The translations under genes and the position numbers were made by a program. The notes below the pieces were generated by a model. It did not search any database and was not told the DNA's origin. It saw only the letters and a program-made list of their open reading frames with translations. From Cupriavidus pauculus (GTDB lineage Bacteria; Pseudomonadota; Gammaproteobacteria; Burkholderiales; Burkholderiaceae), in NCBI RefSeq assembly GCF_022179805.1, contig NZ_BPUO01000015.1, forward strand, positions 83,100 to 147,099: 64,000 nt of DNA, written 5' to 3'. Positions within the stretch are counted from its first letter, which is position 1, and each line of letters starts with the position of its first letter. Positions 8,234 through 15,323 of this stretch are shown here, one piece after another.

Positions 8234-8700
8234 CGGGTCAGACGAAGGCCGCCTGCTCCCGAAATCAAATACAAAGTTTCGCCAGGAACAAAGCGTTGGT
8301 CTGCACCCTGCGTGACAACCACCTGACGACCATCTTCCGTACGGACGATGACTTCCAGGCCATCGCGTCGACTTAGGTGCTTTGCCACTGTCTGGCCAAT
8401 GAAGGCAGACACCGTTCCGGACAGTGCACCAGCCAAATATCGGCCGTTGCCCTGGCCGATCACATTTGCGCCAAGCAGGCCGCCAGCAACCGCACTCAGC
8501 ATCGTAGGGACACCGGAGCTTGCTGACAAAAGCGATTCGTTATCGATGACAACAGGCCGCACGTGAACTACCGTTACTTTCTGCACGTTGCCAATCTGCC
8601 CAATCTCCGAGCCGCGATAGTGGTCGCTGGCGCCCAGCTCTGTTGCACAACCGGTGCACAAGGCAAAGCAGATGGAAACGAGCGTAAAACGACCAAGCAT
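8230..8700 (-). CDS. SlyB-like outer-membrane lipoprotein with glycine-zipper segment
   Basis: Encodes 156 residues. The signal peptide ends in a lipobox (LCTGC, residues about 14-18), so the mature protein is lipidated on that cysteine. The mature part has the SlyB/Pcp/OmpA-glycine-zipper layout: a YRGSEIGQIGNVQKVTVVHVRPV segment, a Gly/Ala-rich membrane-like stretch (about 70-110, SAVAGGLLGANVIG) and a C-terminal small beta domain (GLEVIVRTEDGRQVVV). SlyB-type proteins sit in the outer membrane and stabilise the envelope. Start chosen from a strong AAGGAGG eight bases upstream. Confidence 0.85.
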   Translation of the reverse strand: MLGRFTLVSICFALCTGCATELGASDHYRGSEIGQIGNVQKVTVVHVRPVVIDNESLLSASSGVPTMLSAVAGGLLGANVIGQGNGRYLAGALSGTVSAFIGQTVAKHLSRRDGLEVIVRTEDGRQVVVTQGADQRFVPGETLYLISGAGGLRLTR

Positions 8701-8788
8701 GTCGACCTCCTTATGAATAGGCCAACACGCCCACAGGCGCGCGGCCCGTGGATGGGAATAGAAACACCGGTGACGGAGACCGTCGCGA

Positions 8789-9130
8789 TCAGGAATAGAG
8801 ATGGGTCAGGCGAATTGCGTCCGCGGTGACGGCAATACGTAGCCGCTCGCACGCTAGGTCCGCCAGCGCATTCTGGAGATAACTCAGAGGAAGTCGCTCC
8901 ACGAAGTCTCCGCCGCCGAATGCCACGCGGGCGTTACGGTCATAGTCGGCATCGACTTCCGGGTTGCAGCCGCAGAAGTAATACATGCACTGCTGCGCAA
9001 GCGTATTGCCGAAGCGATAGCCCACGTATGCACCGCGATCTTTTGCGACAAGGAATTGGTCCGCTTTTGCATTCGTGCAGAAAGCAACCAAGCGCTCCAA
9101 CTCCTGTCGGTTGAGGAAGAGTTCAGGCAT
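8789..9130 (-). CDS. Hypothetical protein, 113 residues
   Basis: I place the start at the ATG at 9130 (MPELFLNRQELERLVAF), which follows AGGAGC by five bases, although the frame is open to 9247. The protein contains MYYFCGCNPEVDADYD and a C-terminal helical part (LQNALADLACERLRI). CGC could bind metal, but this is a guess. There is no membrane segment and no recognised family. Its start lies in hairpin leader copy d. Confidence 0.6.
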   Translation of the reverse strand: MPELFLNRQELERLVAFCTNAKADQFLVAKDRGAYVGYRFGNTLAQQCMYYFCGCNPEVDADYDRNARVAFGGGDFVERLPLSYLQNALADLACERLRIAVTADAIRLTHLYS

Positions 9131-9135
9131 GCACG

Positions 9136-9180
9136 GCTCCTGAAATGCGAGCACGCGCCTGGTGGGGAGCTGTGCCCCAC
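9136..9180 (-). promoter_or_regulatory. Tandem-hairpin leader (copy d)
   Basis: GCTC (9136-9139) pairs with GAGC (9149-9152), the arm that carries the Shine-Dalgarno of the gene starting at 9130. GTGGGG (9162-9167) pairs with CCCCAC (9175-9180) immediately upstream. The two-stem plan matches copies a, b and c while the stem sequences differ. Confidence 0.55.
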
Positions 9181-9362
9181 ATCGAACTAGAACGGTCTTC
9201 GGACATCGAAGCGTAAGGCGAGCGATCCGACGGCCTAGCAAAAGCAAGCCCTACGGATCACTGATGGACCGTGCATCGGCTGCGTGAACAGTTCGACGAT
9301 CTGTCCTGAAAGCGAAACTCTTTGCTGGAACTTCGCTTTACAAAGTCCCATCCGCGGAGGTG

Positions 9363-9437
9363 CTAGCCCCAACAACTCAGTATGAATGCTGCGACTGTTG
9401 TCGCAATGGTCGCGTAGAACGCGATAAGTGCATGCAT
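9363..9437 (-). CDS. Possible 24-residue membrane peptide
   Basis: The frame MHALIAFYATIATTVAAF followed by ILSCWG is almost entirely hydrophobic and could be a single-span peptide like the 29-residue one at 7039-7128. No convincing Shine-Dalgarno precedes it. A short frame ending one base upstream of the ATG could couple to it. The surrounding 9131-9522 has no other supported gene. Confidence 0.3.
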   Translation of the reverse strand: MHALIAFYATIATTVAAFILSCWG

Positions 9438-9522
9438 ACTATGCGAAGGCAGCACGCGTGGCTTTGACGCATCGCAAGTTCATACGTCGGGTTGGTCCAC
9501 AAATCTGGCAGCGATAGTTCCT

Positions 9523-10659
9523 TTACTCCAACACGCGACGTTGCGTCGGCTCGGGAACTTCCTCCGGCATTGTGGCAGCGCTGACAGCCAACCTTTGCTT
9601 TTTGCCGGCAATGCATGCCGTACTCCATTCATCACAGAAGTCAGTTCCGCGGATCTTCGGGCGGTGCAACACCGCTTCGATGCCCGCCGCGCGCAAACGG
9701 CGCTGCAACGTCAAAGCGTCCACAATACCGGGCGATTGGAGTGTCCTCGAGTCGATCTCATCGAAGTCCGCGAAGATATGGACCCGTCGAACGTCCAACC
9801 CTGATGGCACTGCAAACTTGCTCAGTTGCACTCGGTTAAGGCATGCCCATGTCGGGACACCGAACAGCATGTACGCGGCATAAGCCGTCTCGATCCCTTC
9901 CGCCACACCAAGCTCACCATGGTACGGCTGCATCAACCGCACTGCGCCGCCGTCCAGAGGGAAAGCAGACACTTCGTTTCGCTTGGCCGGAAGAATCTCC
10001 CCGCTTGCGAAGCGAACGATCGCTTTGCGCGGCTCCCGGGGATCAAGCGTCGTCCGGTGGACCGTCGCGAGCCTCCCATCTGGCAGTGAGTAGGCTGCAA
10101 CGATGGTTGGGAATTTGCCCATCGGTTTCCCATCGTGCCAATAGGTTTGATGCGCAAGTCGCAGGACATCAGGGATGGGCGCTGTCAACCCCGGGACCCT
10201 CGCTTCCAGATAGCGCATTGCATGGTCACCCGCAATGAGGGGACTCGCTTGCGCAAACTGTCGTAGCACGCGGCGCAGTCGCGCCTCGGGACTCAGCGAT
10301 CGTCGCCGAGCACGCGGAGACAGGACGTCGACAGCCTTGCTAGTGATCACTGAGGGTAGCGTGGCAGCACCACTCAGCTGACGCACGATCTCCCCATACG
10401 TCAACCCTGTGTAGCGATGCACCAACGCCAGGCCGTCGCCAGCCATCGGACCGCCCGCCGCGCATTGGCGGCAGAACCAGTCACCACGCCCACCTCGATT
10501 GTCATAGCAGAAGCGATCTCGGCCTCCGCAGACGGGGCACGGCACTGGTTTGCCCTGCCAGAAGGCATCTGTCAGGACAGCTGCAGGGAGATATTCCCTG
10601 ACCAGCGCATTCCAATGTTCAGGCGTCCATCCGGAAACAAGCTCGCGAATCTTCTTCAT
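9523..10659 (-). CDS. P4-type DNA primase (zinc finger plus Toprim), no helicase domain
   Basis: Encodes about 378 residues from the ATG at 10659 (MKKIRELVSGWTPEHW, GGAG seven bases upstream). Residues about 35-70 form a primase zinc ribbon (CPVCGGRDRFCYD ... WFCRQC). The middle matches the linker of phage P4/plasmid primases (TVHRTTLDPREPRKA). Residues about 230-340 form a Toprim fold (ELGVAEGIETAYAA with its acidic residue, and the HIFADFDEID motif). The C-terminal superfamily-3 helicase of the P4 alpha protein is absent, so this is a stand-alone primase, likely priming the transferred or replicating plasmid strand. It reads away from the divergent plus-strand genes. Confidence 0.88.
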   Translation of the reverse strand: MKKIRELVSGWTPEHWNALVREYLPAAVLTDAFWQGKPVPCPVCGGRDRFCYDNRGGRGDWFCRQCAAGGPMAGDGLALVHRYTGLTYGEIVRQLSGAATLPSVITSKAVDVLSPRARRRSLSPEARLRRVLRQFAQASPLIAGDHAMRYLEARVPGLTAPIPDVLRLAHQTYWHDGKPMGKFPTIVAAYSLPDGRLATVHRTTLDPREPRKAIVRFASGEILPAKRNEVSAFPLDGGAVRLMQPYHGELGVAEGIETAYAAYMLFGVPTWACLNRVQLSKFAVPSGLDVRRVHIFADFDEIDSRTLQSPGIVDALTLQRRLRAAGIEAVLHRPKIRGTDFCDEWSTACIAGKKQRLAVSAATMPEEVPEPTQRRVLE

Positions 10660-10853
10660 ATAACGCTCCGTTGAATGCTGTGACCGGAAACCCACGGCCG
10701 AGCGTCGTCCCGAAACAGGGCGGCTGCGCAGGGCTCGTGTGATCCAGCGCAGCGGGTGGTGTGAAAGGGGTGATGAGGACAGGCGCAGACGCCGGAGTCA
10801 TTGCGTGGATACGCACCGGATGCGCAGATGCCTCCCCAAGTCAAGAGGTGAAC

Positions 10854-11051
10854 ATGACATTCGATATGTTCGCGAGTGAAAACCTGCGCTGTTTGACGAA
10901 GACGAAATTCTGGCCAAACGGTTCGGCCAAAAACTTAAGCAAAGTCAGAGACAGATTTTTCGTACCAGTTCAGCATTCCGCGCTGCCGTTATGGGACGAC
11001 GCGTCCTTGCAAATTCTGTACGGCTGCGCCGATACGGCCGCGCGACGCTGA
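10854..11051 (+). CDS. Hypothetical 65-residue protein
   Basis: The ATG at 10854 (MTFDMFASENLRCLTKTKFW) has AAGAGGTG a few bases upstream. Upstream in-frame starts are less well placed. The product is small, soluble and of unknown family. It is the first of a run of short plus-strand frames leading to the regulator operon at 11.5 kb. Confidence 0.45.
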   Translation: MTFDMFASENLRCLTKTKFWPNGSAKNLSKVRDRFFVPVQHSALPLWDDASLQILYGCADTAARR

Positions 11052-11092
11052 CGACTCAGCCTGCGTGTTGGCCGGTCATGAGAGGAAATGCG

Positions 11093-11263
11093 ATGACAAG
11101 AATGACTGCCTTCAGCTCGGAAGGCTATAGGCACGTGTATGCGCCACCCACAAGTGGCCTGCTCGAAGCGTCAAACGACGCCGACGATGAATTCATAGTA
11201 CGCCGACATGTGGGCAACGAGCGGGCCGAATGTCCGTCGATTTTAGTGAGCTTTCCGCAGTAG
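11093..11263 (+). CDS. Hypothetical 56-residue protein
   Basis: The ATG at 11093 follows GAGAGG by seven bases. The product (MTRMTAFSSEGYRHVYAPPT..., ending PSILVSFPQ) is small and soluble with no recognised domain. It lies 41 bp after the previous short gene and may share its transcript. Confidence 0.4.
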   Translation: MTRMTAFSSEGYRHVYAPPTSGLLEASNDADDEFIVRRHVGNERAECPSILVSFPQ

Positions 11264-11267
11264 ACCC

Positions 11268-11452
11268 ATGCGCGTGCTCGCCATCGCTGCAAACCGTTCA
11301 TTGGGTGGCTACGCGCGGCAATGCCAGCGCGCGGGAGACCGACAACGTCCCTCCGCTACGGGACGCTGCAAGTGAGATTGCTGGTTCCGTACTGGACTAT
11401 CAAGTCGCTCGATCCGAAGCGCTACGTAAATACCGCTGCTTTTCGCCTCTGA
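11268..11452 (+). other. Two overlapping micro-frames, coding status unclear
   Basis: An ATG at 11268 opens a 35-codon frame (MRVLAIAANRSLGGYARQC...) whose stop at 11373-11375 overlaps a GTG start (11372) of a 26-codon frame (VRLLVPYWTIKSLDPKRY...). The GTGA overlap is the kind used for coupled translation. Neither peptide resembles anything I know, and a longer frame (11230-11487) crosses both, so the true frame is not settled. Confidence 0.25.
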
Positions 11453-11490
11453 CGCGATGCAAGCAATACGTAAGCTATGCCTTGTAGCGA

Positions 11491-11520
11491 CGCGCGGGCG
11501 CTGCCGTCTCGCGCTTTTTT
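11491..11520 (+). terminator. Probable terminator before the regulator operon
   Basis: GCGCG (11492-11496) pairs with CGCGC (11510-11514) around a GC-rich loop and is followed by TTTTTT. It would end transcripts from the short plus-strand frames just before the gene at 11544. Confidence 0.5.
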
Positions 11521-11543
11521 AACTTCGAAGACTATTGAAAATC

Positions 11544-12716
11544 ATGGACGATCATTCATCACTGCAACGATCTCTCAAATCCCCTGTCGATGACGACGAC
11601 GTGAGCGAACACATCGAGCTTGACCAGGCCCGTGTGGAGCGGGGCAGCGAAACTGCACTACGGGCGGCATTCTCCGGCTTGTCGGTCGAAGAGAGCCAGT
11701 TCGAGCGGATTCTTGGGTGCGTGCGCAATATTCGGCATACCCACAATAAGATCTATCTTCTGATCGCCGAGGCTGCCGGGGAGGTACAGTTCCTACATCA
11801 GGAAATCCATCAAATTGTTACGGCAGAGTTCGGCGAGACGCGAGAGGCAAAGAATCGCGTGCGCGAGAGGTTCCATGACGTCGCAGAGAACGTCCTGCAC
11901 ATCCCCCCAAGGCGTGCGGAACTCTATCTCAATATCCACCGCCGCTTCCATCATCATGATCGGGCGCTCAAGGCACTGAAGACGGGGGAGTTGATGATTC
12001 TCCGCCGCAAGGACTACACGGATCGGGAAATCGATGCAGTCATCGACTTGAAGCAATCAGATCCGAGCTTCAAGCGCGCACACATTCGACACTACATTGA
12101 TCAAATCCGTGCGCAGGAACTGCAGTTGGATATCGTGGCAACCGAGCTAGCCTCCTCACAATCCACGCAGGTGAAGCTGGAAGCCGAGGTGACTCGTCTT
12201 AACTCCAAGCTCCATCAAACAGCAACTGACCATCAGGCCAATCGCCTGGCTTTGGAGAAAGCTCGCGAAGAATTGACCCGACAGAACGCTGGACATAGTC
12301 GGTTGCAAATGCAAATCCAGGATCTAGTGAAAGAGAAGGCCGAGTTGGCCCAACGCTTTGAGCTTTTGTCCCGATCTGATCGCCAAGACGTCGATCAGGC
12401 CACTTCGTCGGGCTTCTCCTCGGTCGAGATGGCATTGAGCGCCAAGAACGAGGAGATCGCTGCTGCCAACGCGGAACTCGCTGCCATCTTGTCCAAACGC
12501 GATGAACTCAACCGGGAAATTCGTGCGAAGGAGGAACTAGCGGGGCTTGTCGATGACTGCGAGCGGGTCATGGCACGACTGCCAAGGGTCCAGCGCCGCA
12601 TCCATATGGATGCTGACAAAGATGGTCAAGCGGTACGCGAAGTCCTTCAAGCCACCGCCAATGTCGCGATTCGATTCCTGACACAAGTCCGCGGTGCGTT
12701 GCAACCAACAGGATGA
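11544..12716 (+). CDS. Coiled-coil protein of unknown function, cotranscribed with the FlhDC-like regulator
   Basis: Encodes 390 residues from the ATG at 11544. A TTG three codons earlier is the alternative. The N-terminal 180 residues are helical and charged, with a basic segment (RRAELYLNIHRRFHHHDRALKALK) and YTDREIDAVIDLKQSDPSFKRAHIRHYIDQIRAQ, which resembles a DNA-binding or ParB-linker-like fold. Residues about 200-350 form a long coiled coil (LEAEVTRLNSKLHQ, AEELTRQ-type heptads, KNEEIAAANAELAAILSKRDEL). It could be a KfrA-like DNA-binding architectural protein or a regulator partner. The FlhDC-like gene begins four bases after its stop. Confidence 0.75.
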   Translation: MDDHSSLQRSLKSPVDDDDVSEHIELDQARVERGSETALRAAFSGLSVEESQFERILGCVRNIRHTHNKIYLLIAEAAGEVQFLHQEIHQIVTAEFGETREAKNRVRERFHDVAENVLHIPPRRAELYLNIHRRFHHHDRALKALKTGELMILRRKDYTDREIDAVIDLKQSDPSFKRAHIRHYIDQIRAQELQLDIVATELASSQSTQVKLEAEVTRLNSKLHQTATDHQANRLALEKAREELTRQNAGHSRLQMQIQDLVKEKAELAQRFELLSRSDRQDVDQATSSGFSSVEMALSAKNEEIAAANAELAAILSKRDELNREIRAKEELAGLVDDCERVMARLPRVQRRIHMDADKDGQAVREVLQATANVAIRFLTQVRGALQPTG

Positions 12717-12720
12717 CTGC

Positions 12721-13935
12721 ATGCATCTGGACCCATCTACCGTCGAAGTCGAGAAACTGATACTCGATAGCTACCGTCGAGACAGGATTCGCACAGCCAA
12801 CTACTATTTCACTGACTATCTAGCCGAGGCGGTGTCAGCCTACCCGATTCTTGAGAGCATTCTGCGAGTCAGCAGAGAAGACATTGCCGCCCTGCGCAGT
12901 TCGCAAGACGCGCATCGGGATCTGATGGGTACACCGTTTTCTGTTGTTACCCCGGTACTGACCGAAGTGGCGGATTGGCAATGCCTCATCAGCGGCGGCC
13001 CACCAACGCGTACTGTGGAGAACTTGCGCGCCCAAATACCGACATGGCCGGAATCAGACGCACTGCGGCTACTGTATAACAATCGCGACTTTAGCCTGCT
13101 CGTGATGGAGTTGCTTCACCGTAGCGCCGTCGCGGCGCCGCTGCTGGGAATTAGTCTCGATCTTGCGAAGTACCTCAGATCGTTGTCTCCGCATGCTTTC
13201 GACCTCGCCATCCAGATGGCCGGTTTTCCAGCCTTTCGCTGGCGATTGCAGAGCAAGAAATTCTGGATCGATCTACGAAGCAGGCACCTGTCCCGCGAAT
13301 GTCTGGGACACCATATTCTCGAATCCACGCCGCTACGCGCGCATCAGCTCCGATCCACGCCACGTCGATGGGCTATCCAGGTGGATCCTGCTATGAAGCC
13401 CGTCTATTGCGACCTTATGGTCCGTCAGCGCTTCCGAGCATCGGTTGTTGCCGATGTGCTTGGTTTTCCAATCGAACAGGTTCGCAAACGGCACCGCCTA
13501 ATCCACAGAAGGCCTTCAGTGTCCGGACAGTTGCCTCAATCGAAGGCATGGTACTTCGAGACAGCGTCGCATCGCTTGCAGGCAACCATGGTAACCACAC
13601 TGCATCGCGCAGCTCGCGCGGACGGATACAACCCGGTGGAGGCCCTCATTGCTGCCTACGACCTCTTTAGGCGTTTCTTCGGCGAGGAGAGCAGAGTGAC
13701 CCCAGAACGCTCAATTCATGCCGCTCAGTTATCGGAAAGCGGTGCCCACCTACGGCTCGCACCGTGCAAGATGTGCGAGACGCCGTATTTGGTTGCCAAC
13801 AGCCCGGACAAGATAGGAATGCCGACCGGCTTTCAATGTCCAGGCTGCTTTGGCAAATTCCATGTACGCCGTCGGACCGCACCGGGCCCGCTGAAAACGT
13901 ATAGCGTCAACCTGCGCTACTTCATCGACCCATAA
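12721..13935 (+). CDS. Putative FlhD-FlhC fusion transcriptional activator
   Basis: Encodes 404 residues from the ATG at 12721, four bases after the previous stop. A GTG at 12694 is possible. Residues about 119-185 align with FlhD: NNRDFSLLVMELLHRSAVA, then LLGISLDLAKYLRSLS and LAIQMAGFPAFRWRL follow FlhD's helices, the LGI..(E)MA..L..L turn and the FRF strand. Residues about 225-385 match FlhC: an HTH region (FRASVVADVLGFPIEQVRKR), a GQLPQSKAWYF segment like FlhC's G-LP-S-W, and four cysteines spaced C-x2-C-x20-C-x2-C (349, 352, 373, 376) equivalent to the FlhC zinc site. Residues 1-110 are unassigned. FlhDC relatives (SetCD, AcaCD) activate conjugation genes, so a master activator role is inferred. 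Confidence 0.72.
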   Translation: MHLDPSTVEVEKLILDSYRRDRIRTANYYFTDYLAEAVSAYPILESILRVSREDIAALRSSQDAHRDLMGTPFSVVTPVLTEVADWQCLISGGPPTRTVENLRAQIPTWPESDALRLLYNNRDFSLLVMELLHRSAVAAPLLGISLDLAKYLRSLSPHAFDLAIQMAGFPAFRWRLQSKKFWIDLRSRHLSRECLGHHILESTPLRAHQLRSTPRRWAIQVDPAMKPVYCDLMVRQRFRASVVADVLGFPIEQVRKRHRLIHRRPSVSGQLPQSKAWYFETASHRLQATMVTTLHRAARADGYNPVEALIAAYDLFRRFFGEESRVTPERSIHAAQLSESGAHLRLAPCKMCETPYLVANSPDKIGMPTGFQCPGCFGKFHVRRRTAPGPLKTYSVNLRYFIDP

Positions 13936-13994
13936 GGGGCGATCCTCCCAGCGCCCTTGAACCTTCAACGCTTACCACTTCACACGACTACCTC

Positions 13995-14189
13995 ATGCGT
14001 CTCTTCTTTGCAATTTTCCTGCCGTGGCTGCAATTCTTCACAATCGGACGTCCGCTCGCGGGCTTCGTTTGCCTGATCCTGCAGATCACCCTCATTGGCT
14101 GGGTACCTGCGGCCATCTGGTCTACTTACGCGCTGAGCCAATATGAGACCGATCGCAAGATTCAGGCGGCCCTCAGCGCTATCCGCTAA
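13995..14189 (+). CDS. Pmp3/YqaE-family (UPF0057) membrane peptide
   Basis: Encodes 64 residues: a hydrophobic N-terminal helix (LFFAIFLPWLQFFTIG), the family's GRPLAGFVC turn and a second helix (LILQITLIGWVPAAIWSTYAL) followed by a short charged tail. Length and layout match YqaE/Pmp3 proteins, small inner-membrane peptides linked to membrane potential and salt or envelope stress. It lies 59 bp downstream of the FlhDC-like gene and may be in its operon. Confidence 0.88.
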   Translation: MRLFFAIFLPWLQFFTIGRPLAGFVCLILQITLIGWVPAAIWSTYALSQYETDRKIQAALSAIR

Positions 14190-14499
14190 ATTAGTCGGCG
14201 CGGAGCACGTCTTCAGCGGCTCTGCGCCCTCTACTCGGTGGCCTACTCCCGGCTGCTCGGTTCCATAAACTCTGATGTCTGCAGACGAAAGCTGCTGTGT
14301 CCAGCATAGCTTTTCGCCAATTGCATGATTTTTCTCTCTCGGCTGTACCAAGCTTTGCCATAGCGCAAGCGCGCTCGGCGCTTCCGATGGTACTTAGAGG
14401 TTTGCAATGGGGAATGGTCTATGTGTGGTCGACCCTTTCCTTTTGCTGAACTGGAGGCCGGCGCTTCGATGGGCGAAGCGCGCCTCCAGCTTGGGAACC

Positions 14500-15315
14500 A
14501 TGATGCGAAGCAGCGTTAAAAAGAAGGCTCTACTGATGTCGTCTCTGTATGTGGCGGCACTAACAACGATGGGTTGTGGCGGGGGCGATGAGGAGCCTAT
14601 GGGCGGTGGCACAAATCCGCCTGGACAGACGATCGTAGTGGAAGGGAGTGCCCGACCGATCTCAGCCGACCCATTGTCGGTGGTTTTTGTCGCGCATACC
14701 TCAACGCACACCGCACCGGCGTTTCAGACCATCGCAAGCGCAAAGTTTCCCGAGGCGCTTCAAAAGACCACCGCTGAAGGTGCTTATGCCGAGATCGGCG
14801 TGAACACGGGCAGCCTCATCACGTTGAACAGCGGCAAGATCGTGGACGTGGTAGGCAACGATGATTACGCCATTGGACGCTGGACCGATGGCAGCACATC
14901 CTTCGGAACCGTGGGCCCAAACCAAGGCGACCACTATGCAATCGGCAGGCCGCTGTTTATCCATCGAGTGATGGAGCCTCGATCGATATCGTGCGCTCTG
15001 GACGCGGCAACACGACCAACGTCGGTGCGGGGCACTTATCCCCCGGGCGATGTATTGGGCGCATCAGCCACCATCGGTGTGAACGGCCCCGTCATCGACA
15101 AGTTCGATCTACGCGTTCGAATCGGCAACGACACCGAGGTTCACGCGACGGCCATCTATGCGCTTCTCAATGGAGTTATGCAGTCTCAAGGTTTCCTACG
15201 CCAAACCCAGACGTTTGGGACGGATGAGTCCAAGCCATATCTTGCTGTGGGATATGTCATTCCGACTCCAAACAGCGGTGATGTAGCTGGCCTTGTTGTC
15301 CTGAAGTGCGGCTAG
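14500..15315 (+). CDS. Predicted lipoprotein of unknown family
   Basis: The frame is open from 14407, but tandem ATGs at 14500/14503 give a proper type II signal peptide: a basic start (MRSSVKKKALLMSSLYVAAL), then lipobox TTMGC and a Gly/Asp-rich spacer (GGGDEEPMGGG). The mature domain of about 235 residues is beta-rich and soluble, with two late cysteines, and its family is unknown. It converges tail to tail with pilV, with an eight-base gap. A pilus-associated or surface-exclusion role is possible by position only. The 310 bp upstream (14190-14499) shows no further gene. Confidence 0.7.
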   Translation: MMRSSVKKKALLMSSLYVAALTTMGCGGGDEEPMGGGTNPPGQTIVVEGSARPISADPLSVVFVAHTSTHTAPAFQTIASAKFPEALQKTTAEGAYAEIGVNTGSLITLNSGKIVDVVGNDDYAIGRWTDGSTSFGTVGPNQGDHYAIGRPLFIHRVMEPRSISCALDAATRPTSVRGTYPPGDVLGASATIGVNGPVIDKFDLRVRIGNDTEVHATAIYALLNGVMQSQGFLRQTQTFGTDESKPYLAVGYVIPTPNSGDVAGLVVLKCG

Positions 15316-15323
15316 AAAATACA

